Shown here one piece after another: positions 12,059 through 43,614 of a DNA stretch of 64,000 nt. The DNA is taken from contig BTPG01000003.1 in NCBI GenBank assembly GCA_036245525.1, positions 163,359,196-163,423,195 of the forward strand. The letters run 5' to 3'. Each line of letters begins with the position of its first letter. Positions within the stretch are counted from its first letter, which is position 1. The translations under genes and the position numbers were made by a program. The stretch is from Semisulcospira habei (lineage: Eukaryota > Mollusca > Gastropoda > Semisulcospiridae). The notes under the pieces were generated by a model. The model was given only the letters and a program-made list of their open reading frames with translations, made no database searches and was not told the DNA's origin.

Positions 12059-12146
12059 TGTACCCACACAGTGGTTGTCTCCGTCCATTCGCTGCCGCAG
12101 ATGCGGCAGCGAAACGAGGGAGACAACCAGTGTGGTTTGTACCGGG
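12059..12146. repeat. HP-11 hairpin, best copy
   Basis: GTACCCACACAGTGGTTGTC and its complement flank ATTCGCTGCCGCAGATGCGG at the apex. The right arm is GAGGGAGACAACCAGTGTGG followed by TTTGTACC. Confidence 0.75.
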
Positions 12147-12467
12147 TACAGTAAGGTTCACTCCAAGAAACACCACGTACGTATCAAGGTGTATTATGGC
12201 CGCATTCGTGTTTGCCGTGCGCGGGTCAACCGCGGCTTGCGTCGTCCCGGTCATTTTTTGCTTTCTTAGGACGTACCTGAGCGTTGTCGTTGTCCAGGCT
12301 GCTTACGTTCTGAGTATCCGGTGCTTCAGCCCCGGGCAGCGTGGTCACCCTGTCTTTGGTCGCGTTCGCTGACGTCAGCCCGCGCTTGCTCCTCTTGTAC
12401 TTGTCCAGGTTCGACCGACCCTCAGCAGGAGAGTCAACAGACTCGTCCACCCTGCACACGTGCATAT

Positions 12468-12595
12468 AACCCGTTGACAGCCGAGAAAAGAAAAAAAAAA
12501 GCACCCAAGTGCAAGAAGTATAGCTCCCCATGAGTCCCCGCAGTTGCGGGGGCTCATGGGGATCTGTGCCTCTTGCTGAAACCACTGCACCCAGT
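12468..12595. repeat. HP-1 MITE with matched arm change
   Basis: The core at 12513-12577 reads ..TAGCTCCCCATGAGTCCCCG..GGGGGCTCATGGGGATCTGT.. . CCCCATGAG/CTCATGGGG replaces the usual CCTCATGAG/CTCATGAGG on both arms. A poly-A run interrupts the left flank (12487-12500). Confidence 0.75.
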
Positions 12596-13093
12596 ATGCA
12601 TGTTACCCTGGCAGATGGTGATCTTCGACGCTGCATTTAACGATCATTAAACGGTAATTTCTTTAAGCAACATAACAGAAAATAGAGTAGTAGCCGGTTG
12701 ACGATACCGGCCTAAATGGAGAAAACCGCGGAGACCGCAGGGATGCCGAAACTAATATGAAGAATACCCCCCCACCCCCACCTCTCCCAGTCGTTTAATT
12801 CTGTTGAGACTGTGAACCGACTGTTCAGGGCCGATTTTACCAACGAGGTGACCGTATTGTGGCCATACTTAGGTCCTAATTTAGGTACTGACTGGCATAG
12901 GACAATAACTTGAAGTGTCCCGAATCTGAATCTCAATCTGAAAACACCGATTGTCCAATCCCTAGCGCGACCACTGTTAATGTATGTATACTTGATAAAA
13001 CGCTGAAACGCCTGAAGCAAAACACACCATCTGTTTTACCGCGCGCTCTCTATCAGCATTCTCACTTTCCACTCATAAGGTTATTAGCATGAA

Positions 13094-13325
13094 ACATGAA
13101 ACCCTAGAGTCAAATCCTCACATTTGGGACTTGCCCGCTGAGGACTACACACCAGTTCACCAGTTCGACCATGATAGCCAAGCTATTCTGGCGCCTTCCT
13201 TGAACTATCATAGTTGTATGGATGCAAGAATTATCATCACTGATGGTCATAGAGGCGGCAAGATATTCTGGAAGGCACACTTAAACTATCATGATGGACC
13301 TGTCTCCAGGTGCGGTGTGTCGGGG
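13094..13325. repeat. Diverged HP-3 element, rearranged
   Basis: Pieces of HP-3 (TTCGACCATGATAG, CCAAGCTATTCTGGCGCC, TTGAACTATCATAGTTG, then AGATATTCTGGAAGGCACAC and TAAACTATCATGATGGACC) appear twice in tandem without a clean palindrome. Confidence 0.5.
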
Positions 13326-13597
13326 CTGAACTTGTCAACAACGTACACGCTTTCTTCAGGAGATGGTGAGAGCGTGGAAGCCCAGGTATCATGGAAAGGG
13401 TCCACCACCCAGTGTGGTGCGTGCTTGATCAGCCGCCGGTCCAGGATTTTGCTTGGACCCCACTGGACCTTCGGAGTGGTTAGGCGAGTCAGTTTCTGCC
13501 GGCAGAAAAGTTCAGCATGTGAGATAATAGTCATGTTCAGATAATTAAAACAATTATAATTTCAAAAGCCAGAACATAAAGAACAAAGCCCAACTGC

Positions 13598-13636
13598 AAG
13601 TTGAATATAGATCCTCATCAGCGCCCCGCAGTCGCC
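13598..13636. repeat. HP-1 left half-core
   Basis: AACTGCAAGTTGAATATAGA then TCCTCATCAGCGCCCCGCAG. It stops at the apex and abuts the next, complete HP-1. Confidence 0.6.
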
Positions 13637-13637
13637 C

Positions 13638-13851
13638 TAACCCCTTCACTGCCAGTGGACGCAGATTATGTTTTTTGAAATCATTCCGACTTCAACATAA
13701 AGATCCCCACCCGTCAAAGCAACATAGAGACAACGTGGTTCCAGCAAGGGGCGTAGATCTTCATGAGCCCCCGGACTTGCGGGGGCTGGCGAAGATCTAT
13801 ACTTCTTGCACTTGGGTGGTGTTGATGTCTTCTCTGCAGTGAAGGGATTAA
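13638..13851. repeat. HP-1 palindromic MITE, full length
   Basis: The outer arms are TAACCCCTTCACTGCCAGTG and CTCTGCAGTGAAGGGATTAA. The core reads AGATCTTCATGAGCCCCCGG .. GGGGGCTGGCGAAGATCT. TCTTC/GAAGA replaces the usual TCCTC/GAGGA on both arms. Confidence 0.85.
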
Positions 13852-13943
13852 TTCGTACTGTTACAAAAGATATCAGCCATCACGCAAAAGATCATTGGGA
13901 CCATGTCGATCCGGTGGCTGTGTGCTTACTGAGACATGCACCG

Positions 13944-14010
13944 AACCACAGTGGTTGTCTCCCTCTGATTCGCTACTGAGCAGCGAATCGAGGGAGACAG
14001 CCAGCGTAGT
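13944..14010. repeat. HP-11 hairpin just after the last recognised SLC6 exon
   Basis: AACCACAGTGGTTGTCTCCC and GGGAGACAGCCAGCGTAGT flank TGATTCGCTACTGAGCAGCG. It starts six bases past the proposed 5' splice site at 14016, so the SLC6 reading frame would run through it if that site were skipped. Confidence 0.65.
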
Positions 14011-14016
14011 ACCAAC

Positions 14017-31096
<17,080 letters not shown>

Positions 31097-31149
31097 CTGT
31101 ACATCGGAAACAATCCTCCACATCACGACCGAGAAAGCTGCACACCATC

Positions 31150-31322
31150 CAGCTGCAAGAGGTATAGATCCTCATGAGCCCCGCAATTGCGGGGGCTCAC
31201 TAGGATCTATGCCTCTTGCTGAAATCACTTTGTTTCCCTGTGCCTTTCATGGCTGTGGATCATTAACGTTGAGCTTACGATTTCAGAAACATAATCTGCG
31301 TTCACTGGCAGTGAAGGGGTTA
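31150..31322. repeat. HP-1 MITE upstream of the TM1 exon
   Basis: The core is GCAAGAGGTATAGATCCTCA .. GGATCTATGCCTCTTGC with apex CCCCGCAATTGCGGGG. The outer right arm GCGTTCACTGGCAGTGAAGG ends at GGGGTTA. It lies 54 bp upstream of the proposed acceptor. Confidence 0.85.
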
Positions 31323-31396
31323 GCAAATGCAGGAGGCAGACTGTACTAGTAAAAGTCAAGGGTATTGCTGATTGGTGCCTCCCCAGTACAGACCAC

Positions 31397-33270
<1,874 letters not shown>

Positions 33271-33382
33271 ACCTTCGCTTTTGTTAGCTCGTCGGGAAAA
33301 AACGTTTATCTGATCGATAAATTATAAATAAAGGTCAGGGATTCGACGACGTAGGTCAGAGATAGTTTTAAAATCTGACTGC

Positions 33383-34250
<868 letters not shown>

Positions 34251-34464
34251 TTATCCCATTCAGGCCCTGACGCACTACAGCAGGAGATGGATCGACCATG
34301 ATAATTCAAGGGTAGTGCCATTTTAGTTGGGCGCCTGTCGGCGCCAAGCTAATCTGGCACTACCCTTGAATTATCAAGGTCGATCCATCTCCTGCAACAG
34401 GTGCATATTGGTTAGATGAAGCCTCCAAAATTTGGGAAATACGTGCGTCGGGCTGAATGAGTTA
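34251..34464. repeat. HP-2 palindromic MITE, full length
   Basis: TTATCCCATTCAGGCCCTGA .. GTCGGGCTGAATGAGTTA with stem GATAATTCAAGGGTAGTGCC/GGCACTACCCTTGAATTATC. The left TTAA has mutated to TTAT. Confidence 0.88.
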
Positions 34465-34569
34465 TGTTGTCAATGTGAAGAAGCTAAGTAGCAACTCCGA
34501 CTGTAATCCTGGCCGGGGCCTCTTGCTCATAGACAATCATGGTTGGTTTGAAAAATCAAATTCAGCTAT

Positions 34570-34647
34570 ACCCCCCCCCCCCCACCCCCCCCCCCCCCCC
34601 CCGCAAAAAAAAAACAACAACCAAAAAACAAACAAAAACAAAAAACT
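34570..34647. repeat. Poly-C then A-rich low complexity
   Basis: C runs to 34602, then AAAC-rich sequence. Confidence 0.85.
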
Positions 34648-34917
34648 GACTTGAGGTCTATCGTGGCGACAAGTCAAGTAATCTCGTGGCGACAAGTCAA
34701 GTAATCATTTTGGTTTTTCTTCAGTTACTGTGGGGAAGTGTGACCCACCGGCAGCAGCTCTGGTAATCGTTCAAATAACTTGTCGTATAAAGATAATCAG
34801 GCTCCGTGTCAGCTTGGAGAAAAACTGTCTCGGCTCATTAGTCAGTAAGGCTGTGTGTATATAAATCTTAAACTCACAGAACTAAATGACATCCATTCTG
34901 TAGAATGGAAGTCATTT

Positions 34918-34973
34918 CCCAATACGCAAAAGGCCAACGGACCGACGTCGGTCCGATGGCCTTTTGCGTATTG
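34918..34973. repeat. HP-5 palindrome, short form
   Basis: CCAATACGCAAAAGGCCAAC / GGCCTTTTGCGTATTGG around GGACCGACGTCGGTCC. GCGTATTGG/CCAATACGC replaces the GCGCATTGG/CCAATGCGC of other copies on both arms. A second weak inverted pair (AATGACATCCATTCTGTAGA / ATGGAAGTCATT) lies just before it. Confidence 0.85.
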
Positions 34974-35218
34974 GATTAGTTTTGGGGGTTTCAGAGTTTA
35001 CTATAATCTCAGTTTTGCATTTCTTTACATTTTATAACAAGAGGGCAAGTTTTGCCACTGCCTTCTTAGCATGCAGTCCGGCACTACACTTGAAACCGTG
35101 AAAACAACGGGTGCATGGGCTGACTCAGTCCGTCAATCAGTCAGTTGGTAGATTTCGATATATGAGCATGAAAGGCTCGCTTTACTATTTCTGGTGACTC
35201 TCCTAGTGCGTTTGAACT

Positions 35219-35275
35219 CTCTCTCTCTCTCTCTCTGTATGTGTGAGTGAGTGAGTGTCAGTGTGTGCGTACGTG

Positions 35276-35346
<71 letters not shown>

Positions 35347-35375
35347 CGTGTGTGCGTGTGTGTGTGTGTGCGTGC

Positions 35376-35441
<66 letters not shown>
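35219..35441. repeat. (CT)n and (GT)n microsatellite
   Basis: A short CT run then about 160 bp of GT with CGTGCG interruptions. Confidence 0.95.
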
Positions 35442-35443
<2 letters not shown>

Positions 35444-35466
35444 TTAGCTGGGTGCGCAAGGACATA

Positions 35467-35916
35467 GGTCCCGGTACACAGTGCTGTTTCCGTACTGTAC
35501 CATAGTCAGTCCCAGGCATCCCCTAATATTTCAATCCCCTAAAAAACACTACTGCCCACCAGCTGCACATTTGCCATGCACAAAATAACAATAAAAACAG
35601 CACACTGACAGTCTCATTTCTTGGCTATGAACCCGATTCCTTACCAACCCCACACCCAAGCACAGCTGAAATCAGCGTACTCCTCAAATCACTACGTCAA
35701 CGGCAACTCAACATAGGCCCACAATTGTCCACTGGATAAGCTCAGGATGGTATGAATCAAAGCACCAAACATGTCTCCTCTCATGTAACCAGAAATTTCC
35801 AGCAAATTCTAACATTCAGCCCTACTACAACATTTCAAACAAGGCAAAAATTATTTTTAAAAACACCGGTCCTTGCACTGCCTGAACTGGCCAAATTTGA
35901 CTATGTAATGTGACCT
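35467..35916. repeat. Left long terminal direct repeat
   Basis: It starts GGTCCCGGTACACAGTGCTG and ends GACTATGTAATGTGACCT. Confidence 0.85.
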
Positions 35917-37482
35917 GAAAAGGAACTGTCCCACCTGAACACCATTCAATCTGCCATCAGTGCAACCCTTAGACACTAGCTAAGTCAAACCCAAAGTGAC
36001 ACCATTGAATGTTGCTGCATCTTTAAGTTATGGCCCATTATGTGAAGCGCGCTGTTGTGGCGTTCAATATGCTGTTAATGTTTTGGATCATGCATATCTG
36101 ATGCCATGAAAAACAGACTAGATACGGTCAGAATGCCTCCAAAATTGGCATGTACATCAAGTAATATATCTGATCTTCAGAAATGTTGCATTTGAGACAC
36201 AGGCACCTGCAAGTCTTTTTTTTCATATTTTTCCACTACCCACCCCCCTACTTTGTCTGTTTTTCCATGTTTACAAACACATACAATACAGTCAAACTGA
36301 CTTCTGGTGGGCTGGACAACTAAAAAAGCTTACCATGACACTGACATTGATGAAAAATGAGCTTTCAGACCCAAGGCCATTTCCTTGTGTATCTCAGGGC
36401 AGCCAAAAAGACAATGCCCTGGCATCCTCATTGCCATGTTGTCTGGTGCCAACAAGCAGGAAGAGACCAGTAACCAGCTACCATGCCCTATATACTGCTG
36501 GCAATCTTTTCTACAGGCAAAAGGGGTCATGAAACAGCTGTGCAATTTAAACATTAAGTCTACTGAACTAACCCACAGGCGAAAGACTACACAAAACAGC
36601 CAAAACTATGCTACGCGGGACACACCGCATACCTAAACAAGTGTCTGGAGTGCTTATTTAGGAGATAGCAGGGAAAAATGGTTATGTACAGTTCATTTTT
36701 ATATAAAACACACCTGTCAGAGTCTCAAAAGGCCTAAACTCATGTTGCAAATGCAGCAGGCATGTGTGTGCCAAACCTGTGAACACTCCTGTAAAAGCCT
36801 GTACTGGTGGCCGCAGCTGCTGGTCCCATAACAATGCACTCAAATGAGCTTTACACAGAGTAAAAATGCTTGTGTTTGGCTCAGAATAGACACCAGAGAC
36901 ATCCTTAATGACAATTACAGCAGAATGACACCTCAGACGCAGCCAGTGTAGCTGGATCATGCAAAATAACACATCTGCATGTCACACTATTTTTCACTCT
37001 GAGGTCAGCTGTCTAATAAAATGAACATGCTGACACTGTTTCATTGTAGTTTTGATATTAACCTTTGACCTTAAGCCCCCCCCCCCCACCCCCACCCCAC
37101 TTCACCCCACAACTTCAATAACCTAAAAGGTTTACGCATTTATAAAACTAACGCCCTAAACCCCACCCCTTTCAAGGTCAAGGTCACAGCTCAAGGTCGA
37201 AGGTCAGACTCATGACTACTTGTAAACTCATGACTACTTGTAAGACAAAAAAATAAATCAACAAACACACTAACCATAGCTCACAGTGCAGGTAAACAGG
37301 GTGTTGCAACGCAAAATATGCAAAAACGCCTATAAAACTGCAAATCGCAGCGATTTTTTGGCAAAATTTGAAATTTTTCATGATTTTCTCAGTTTTCCAA
37401 CTGCAAAAGTCCAAACTGAATGATATGGTTACATTAAACCAGTTTCTGATCTATGTCACATATGGCATGTGGTGCCCTGACA

Positions 37483-37943
37483 GGTCCCGGTACACAGTGC
37501 TGTTTCCGTACTGTACAGTCTCTTAGCCATAGTCAGTCCCAGGCATCCCCTAATATTTCAATCCCCTAAAAAACACTACTGCCCACCAGCTGCACATTTG
37601 CCATGCACAAAATAACAATAAAAACAGCACATTGACAGTCTCATTTCTTGGCTATGAACCCGATTCCTTACCAACCCCACACCCAAGCACAGCTGAAATC
37701 AGCGTGCCCCTCAAATCACTACGTCAACGGCAACTCAACATAGGCCCACAATTGTCCACTGGATAAGCTCAGGATGGTATGAATCAAAGCACCAAACATG
37801 TCTCCTCTCATGTAACCAGAAATTTCCAGCAAATTCTAACATTCAGCCCTACTACAACATTTCAAACAAGGCAAAAATTATTTTTAAAAACACCGGTCCT
37901 TGCACTGCCTGAACTGGCCAAATTTGACTATGTAATGTGACCT
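37483..37943. repeat. Right long terminal direct repeat
   Basis: The same ends as the left repeat. High identity between the two points to a recent insertion. Confidence 0.85.
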
Positions 37944-38353
37944 GACATAATAGCCTCTTCTGTACGTAATCATTTATCGTGAGAAATGAAATCCTTTCCT
38001 TTCCTTCTCTCTCTCTCTCTCTGTTTTATATGATGTATGAGTTAATGTTTAACCTCAGCGTTCATTCTAGTGTTTTTTCTTCTTCCAAGTACAGGTTTAA
38101 AAGAGGCATCTCAGCTTGCATCCATTCCTGCACTCTGTCTGTCTGTGTCTCTCTTTGCACTCCACCATCTATACCTGTCGTTGCCCACTCCACTGTTATT
38201 ACTTCCCCTTTTACAGCGTGGTTTACCTTGCGGCGCACACGCCCTATCCCTCCCTGTGCCAGTGACCCAGCCCCTGTGTGACCCGCATCCTAGCGGTCGG
38301 TGCCCTGACGGGGGGGGGGAGGGGGGGGGGGCACACACCCAAATCTTTCCATC

Positions 38354-38422
38354 TGCAATAGGCATAGATTCCCATGTGCCCATGCAGCCGCACGGGCTCA
38401 TGAGAATGTATACCTCTTGCTG
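38354..38422. repeat. HP-1 palindrome, diverged
   Basis: CTGCAATAGGCATAGATTCC .. GAGAATGTATACCTCTTGC, apex CCCATGCAGCCGCACGGGC. Confidence 0.75.
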
Positions 38423-38520
38423 ACCACATTCTGTGTTTTAGACCCTCATGGTAGCAAATTTTTCCATCGGATATAGCTCTTCCTCAGTGGGAGCAGGAGC
38501 CGGGGGTTTATTCCCTGACT

Positions 38521-38558
38521 GTGTGTGTGTGTGTGTGTGTGTGTGTGGGGGGGGGGTA

Positions 38559-38600
<42 letters not shown>

Positions 38601-38772
38601 GCTGGGCGAGGGGAGGAGGGGAGAAGTATCCCAGGGGGCCGGGAGCGAGGTAGGGAAGGAGAAGAGGAAACGGTCGGGGTAGGGTGGTGGTGGTGGCGAA
38701 AAAGTAGTCCCGTGGCTGATGCGTGCGTGGGTGTTTGGGGCCCGCGTGCACACAGAGTTGAGACTACACAGG

Positions 38773-38837
<65 letters not shown>
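38521..38837. repeat. Microsatellite cluster (GT)n, (CA)n, (GA)n
   Basis: GT at 38521-38547 and CA at 38562-38597 form an inverted pair around GGGGGGGGTACC. GA at 38785-38836. Confidence 0.9.
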
Positions 38838-38840
<3 letters not shown>

Positions 38841-39068
38841 TACCACACCACGTAAACCCACCCCAGCTCTGTGCTTGTCAGTCAACGGCGGGAGCCCAAT
38901 TAACCTCTGTTCTATTGATGCCTTCACCTCCTTCTCTCTCATACAATTTCTGTTCGCTGCGGCGGAGTTTGCTCCACCGGATTTCCATTCCAGAAGACGC
39001 GACGGTCGGCGGTTTGGCGGGAACGATCGCGTGCGACGCGCTAAGCGTCAATCTCTCCACTTGTATCC

Positions 39069-39134
39069 GCAAGTGGCATAGGTTCTCATCAGCCCCTGTA
39101 ATACAAGGGCTCATGAAAATCTATGCTTCTTACT
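39069..39134. repeat. HP-1 palindrome, diverged
   Basis: CGCAAGTGGCATAGGTTCTC .. GAAAATCTATGCTTCTTAC with apex CCCCTGTAATACAAGGGC. Confidence 0.7.
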
Positions 39135-39327
39135 CGCACAAAGCGACTGTGCTGTAATCCTCAATTAGAGTCAATCTTAGGGTTGTGTGTCTAGGACTAG
39201 TGTCCTAACTGTGACCTTTCACCTCGCGAGAGAGGCCGAGAAGAACCTTTACCGTACCCAGCGCTCATGCGGCAGGACTTTCCTCTCTCTCTGGAAACAG
39301 AGACGAGGTAGATGAACCCCTACACCT

Positions 39328-39392
39328 ACCAGCCAGGGGCATCGATTCGCGTGAGCCCCTGGGCATGAGAATCGGTGCCACTGGCGTCTGGA
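39328..39392. repeat. HP-1 palindrome with CCAG ends
   Basis: CCAGCCAGGGGCATCGATTC .. GAATCGGTGCCACTGGCG. GGCATCGATTC/GAATCGGTGCC differs from the usual GGCATAGATTC/GAATCTATGCC, with the G change on both arms. Confidence 0.65.
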
Positions 39393-39564
39393 ACAGCACT
39401 ATAGGTGAAAAATCCATTTTTGGCATATTTCGAACGGCGGGGGTCTGAGGACACAGGAGGGATGGCACGGCAGCCGCACGGGTAAAGCTCGCTGAATAGA
39501 GTAACCAAACTGACTTCAAACAACGCCTTGAAATTTCAGGCACAGCTGGAGCCTATCGTGGTGG

Positions 39565-39603
39565 GCAGAAAGAAGCACAGAATCTCATGAGCCCCTCACC
39601 GGC
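39565..39603. repeat. HP-1 left half-core
   Basis: GGCAGAAAGAAGCACAGAAT + CTCATGAGCCCCTCACC. There is no right arm. Confidence 0.55.
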
Positions 39604-39822
39604 TGAGTTGAGTGTTTCCGGTACCGACTCAGTGCTAACAGATAGGAAACTGGCAGTGCTGATGTGGGTGTATCAGTAAACCTCATATAACTTGCATCCC
39701 AGCTTTCCGCCGTCTGTGGATGATTATGTCTCACGGGTGTCATTTAAATTTGCGTTGTTGCTCTGCTATGTCGGACCTTATAGCCTACGATCGCCTATAT
39801 TCGTCCGTCAGGGCTTCGCGGA

Positions 39823-39909
39823 GTTGCATGAGTGAACTTTGTCCTGCGCCAGTCACTAAGCTAGGTGCTCCGCTTAGTGGCTGGCGCAAGACTATGCTCA
39901 CTTGTGCAT
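39823..39909. repeat. HP-10 palindrome
   Basis: GTTGCATGAGTGAACTTTGT .. ATGCTCACTTGTGCATC with CTGCGCCAGTCACTAAGC / GCTTAGTGGCTGGCGCA. Confidence 0.85.
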
Positions 39910-39962
39910 CTGGTATCAGTCCCAAAAGACGGTACAGACATGCCGCGCATTTGGTAAGAGAG

Positions 39963-40050
39963 AATGAATGAAACGGAATGAATGAATGAATGATACTTTA
40001 TTTTTCAAGTATGGAAACAATAGGCGCACAGGCCTCTTTTCGTGTTTGTC
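39963..40050 (-). mobile_element. Retroelement 3' tail with (GAAT)n
   Basis: Tandem GAATGAATGAATGAATGA precedes TACTTTATTTTTCAAGTATG. On the minus strand this is AATAAAGTA then (TCAT)n. Confidence 0.65.
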
Positions 40051-40079
40051 CTTGCTAAACTACAACATTTAAAACAACA

Positions 40080-40253
<174 letters not shown>

Positions 40254-40727
40254 GTGCTCGGAAGTTCCCCGCGTTGCCTAGCAGCACTGGCGCGTCAGCC
40301 GCCATCTTAAGAGGATAGAATAGCCTTCAGATAGTAGCGAAGTAGCGGTGTCTCAACACTTTTTCTTCATGTTTCTTCCTCTTTAGAAACAAAAAACAAA
40401 AAAAAAAAAAAACAGATTCTGGTTAAGGTTAGCGGGTTCCTACGGTGATGGCAAGACTTGCTGTTATTGCCTATAGCACGTAAGGACTTTCCTGACATTG
40501 TCCCGACAGCAATTTCTCTATGAGGGCCGCTTATCGCGACTAATCCTCTCAATATGGCCGCCACGACTAGCATGATGACGAGCTCTATTCCTTCCTATCA
40601 TCACTAAACAAGGGGAAATTCAGGTACCCCTTCCCCACCGCTGCTAACCTCAAATGTCAATGGCGAATGGAGTATGTAATGAGTTAGTGACTGCATTTAT
40701 AGAAAACAACGAAACTTACACTCAAGG

Positions 40728-40808
40728 CTCTTTGGCTGCTTGTAGCGCTTTGTGTCGCAATGAAGGAACCATAGCGTCAAAAAGCGCTACCGCCGACAGC
40801 CAAAGGTT
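40728..40808. repeat. HP-4 palindrome
   Basis: CTCTTTGGCTGCTTGTAGCG .. CGCTACCGCCGACAGCCAAAG with inner TTTGTGTCGC/GCGTCAAAAAG, partly decayed. Confidence 0.75.
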
Positions 40809-40812
40809 TGGT

Positions 40813-40950
40813 TTAACCCGATGAGTGCCGGGTTACGCAGACTGTGTTTCTGCAATTTTTCAGGTTAACTTTTTCAACACCCATCCCCCCCCAAAAAAAA
40901 AAAAACCCCAAACAAAACAAAACAAAAAAACAACCAACAAACCCCCCCCC

Positions 40951-40992
<42 letters not shown>

Positions 40993-41216
40993 ACAAAACA
41001 AAACAAACACACAAACACAAAAACAAACAAAACAAACAAAACGAAAACAACAAACAAACAAACAAACCCAACTAGATGTCCGGCCCAGGAACTTGGATTC
41101 AAAGTGGTGTCAGCAAAAGCCATGGATCCTCATGAGACCCCGTAACTGCAGGGGCTCATGAGGATATATACCTCTTGCAGTTGGGTGCAGCTCAAATGTT
41201 CAAATGAACGTGTTAA
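40813..41216. repeat. HP-1 MITE split by an A/C-rich insertion
   Basis: TTAACCCGATGAGTGCCGGG .. GAACGTGTTAA. The left flank is broken at about 40880-41068 by (A)n, (CAAA)n and (C)n runs. The core at 41103-41180 (AGCAAAAGCCATGGATCCTC .. GAGGATATATACCTCTTGC) is intact. Confidence 0.75.
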
Positions 41217-41559
41217 GCACTGTGAATAATTTTTTTTTTAGCTTATTAGTAGTTGAGTAACAATCAATGTTCACCAATATGCACAGAAAAAAAAACCCAC
41301 TGCAAAGATGCAGTTTAAACAATTACGTAGTTGGTCTTCTTTGAGTAAATATTGACACCGCTGACACTAATTTTACTAGCGAAACCACGCATACCGCAGC
41401 TATCATCTCTAATCCGTTGTGTTTCTCTCAGCGGCTGTCAATAAAGAACCAAACTCATTGTCAAAGTAGATTCACGGAACAATAACACGAGAAGTTAAAT
41501 ATACAAGTTGTGTTCATTTACAGACACAAAAAGTATAAAACTGCACTGATACCTTCTAA

Positions 41560-41586
41560 TACAACAACAACAACAACAACAACAAC
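41560..41586. repeat. (ACA)n microsatellite
   Basis: Nine ACA units. Confidence 0.8.
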
Positions 41587-41680
41587 GTTTTTAGCGGAAC
41601 TTCCTAAACAGGAGTTGCTTCCCTTTGGTCGTCGGCCGGGTTCTGCGGTCGGAGTCACGGCTCCAATGCCGTGGTCACTG

Positions 41681-41776
41681 GTTGCATGTGAGACTGAGCT
41701 CTGTCCTGCGCCAGCAACTAAGAAAGGTGCTCCGCTATAGTGGCTGTTGCAGGACTAATCTCACTCATGCAACTGG
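41681..41776. repeat. HP-10 palindrome
   Basis: GTTGCATGTGAGACTGAGCT .. AATCTCACTCATGCAAC with CCTGCGCCAGCAACTAAG .. TAGTGGCTGTTGCAGG. Confidence 0.8.
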
Positions 41777-41904
41777 CGCCAGGTTCGCTAGTCAGGTTCG
41801 TAAGCAAGTCGGCCGCCCGGATACAAGTCGTCGGATTTTGCCTCTGTAACTTGAAGGCCCGCGGTCAGTTCAGCCATGGCTACACTGATACTGCAACAAC
41901 TCAG

Positions 41905-41945
41905 TTATGGATCGACCATAATAGTTCAAGGGTAGGGCCAGAAGT
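41905..41945. repeat. HP-3 stem fragment
   Basis: TATGGATCGACCATAATAGT + TCAAGGGTAGGGCCAGAAG only. Confidence 0.55.
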
Positions 41946-42055
41946 AATGCGGCAGGCGAAAACTAAAGTAACTAGAACCACTGGAAAGTGTTTGGGCGAC
42001 TACTATGTCAGATGTGCTTGGAGTCAGTTTGATTTTGACTTGAACCCTTGGGTAA

Positions 42056-42120
42056 CGGTAGCTGTTTTAGCCTGTCGCGATGATTCCAGTAGGAATCGAC
42101 TAAAACCGCTACTGACACTG
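42056..42120. repeat. HP-4 palindrome
   Basis: CGGTAGCTGTTTTAGCCTGT, CGCGATGATTCC AGTAGGAATCG and ACTAAAACCGCTACTG. GTTTTAG/CTAAAAC replaces the GCTTTTT/AAAAAGC of 61295 on both arms. Confidence 0.75.
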
Positions 42121-42199
42121 ACCCAACTAGGGCTAAAACTTTATGTCCCTTCTCTCAGTATTGAATTGTCACTTCTCCCATCTTTAATAGCTGTCGCTA

Positions 42200-42465
<266 letters not shown>

Positions 42466-42584
42466 ATATTTACACACATTATTTCAGGCAAACACAAATT
42501 AAAATAATAATAATAAAAAATTATATACAAAAAATAATATTAACACTTAACATTCATCGTATGTGACCACACACACACGTACGC

Positions 42585-42585
42585 A

Positions 42586-42652
<67 letters not shown>
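42585..42652. repeat. (CA)n microsatellite
   Basis: CA run. Confidence 0.95.
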
Positions 42653-42655
<3 letters not shown>

Positions 42656-42911
42656 TACATAAATATATGTGTGGTACATAAAAGTATTAACCATCAGGCT
42701 TTGTTTAAATAAATGCCCACTGAGGTTATGTTTGGCTCATCAGGTAATCGAAAATTTTCGTTTTAAAGATTCCAAGCAAGACTATAGTCTTTAAATGTGC
42801 AAGAATAGTGTTCCATACAAACAGTCAAGAAAATGATAAACTAGTTTTAAAGAGGTCAATTCTAGGCAGAGTTAGGGGTAAAGTATTGTTCCTTGAGGTC
42901 GTTCGCGTTCT

Positions 42912-43019
<108 letters not shown>

Positions 43020-43212
43020 TGTGGCTTTGGCTTATCTCTAGACATAACTGACACCTGATACACATGTAGGACATACTGTATTATAACGGTCTGTGTGGGA
43101 ATGAGCGATTAAAGGCAACGGCTACAGATGGTCAGAACTCAAGCATATCGGCATAAACTGGAATCACTATTTAATAACTCTTCTGCTGTTTAGTCTCCGT
43201 TGTAATGAGCCT

Positions 43213-43292
43213 TTGCGTGTCGGTAGCGGTTTTAGTAGCGGTGATTCCGACAGGAATTATCGCGAATCGCGACTAAAACCTCTACAGACACA
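43213..43292. repeat. HP-4 palindrome
   Basis: TTTGCGTGTCGGTAGCGGTT .. AACCTCTACAGACACAAC with inner TTTAGTAGCGGTGATTCC and GGAATTATCGCGA .. CTAAA. Confidence 0.7.
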
Positions 43293-43614
43293 ACAATTGT
43301 TAGGAGAGTTCAAAGTACCAGAGACAGTACGAATCCTTTTTTTTCTGTGCCTACTCAGTCACGTGGATTGTGAAAAGAAGGATGGAAAAGTCTTCGTTGA
43401 GCAAGACAACACTAAGAACCCGTGGAATCGCCGGGCCAAATTTAGCAATCAAAGCTCTTGAGCAGATTTTTTTTTTAACCACCAAAACTTAGAAAAAAGA
43501 AATTACCTTTAGATTTAGATTGTCGACATTATTAGCTTGTTCTTTGCCGAGAAAAGCTGTCATAATGTCATACATTAGACTTAAGGCTTGAAAGTTCAAA
43601 AGAATGCAACCCTC

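Larger units (their letters stand above)
35467..37943. mobile_element. LTR-like element, non-coding, with 6-bp target duplication
   Basis: Direct repeats at 35467-35916 (450 bp) and 37483-37943 (461 bp) are almost identical. The second has an 11-bp extra GTCTCTTAGCC segment, plus a few changes (ACACTGAC/ACATTGAC, GCGTACTC/GCGTGCCC). The hexamer GACATA flanks the whole (35461-35466, 37944-37949). The ends are GGTCCCGG and TGTGACCT, not TG..CA. The 1.57-kb interior has no long reading frame, and I recognise no primer-binding site or polypurine tract. It could be a non-autonomous LTR element (TRIM/LARD type). Confidence 0.75.
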
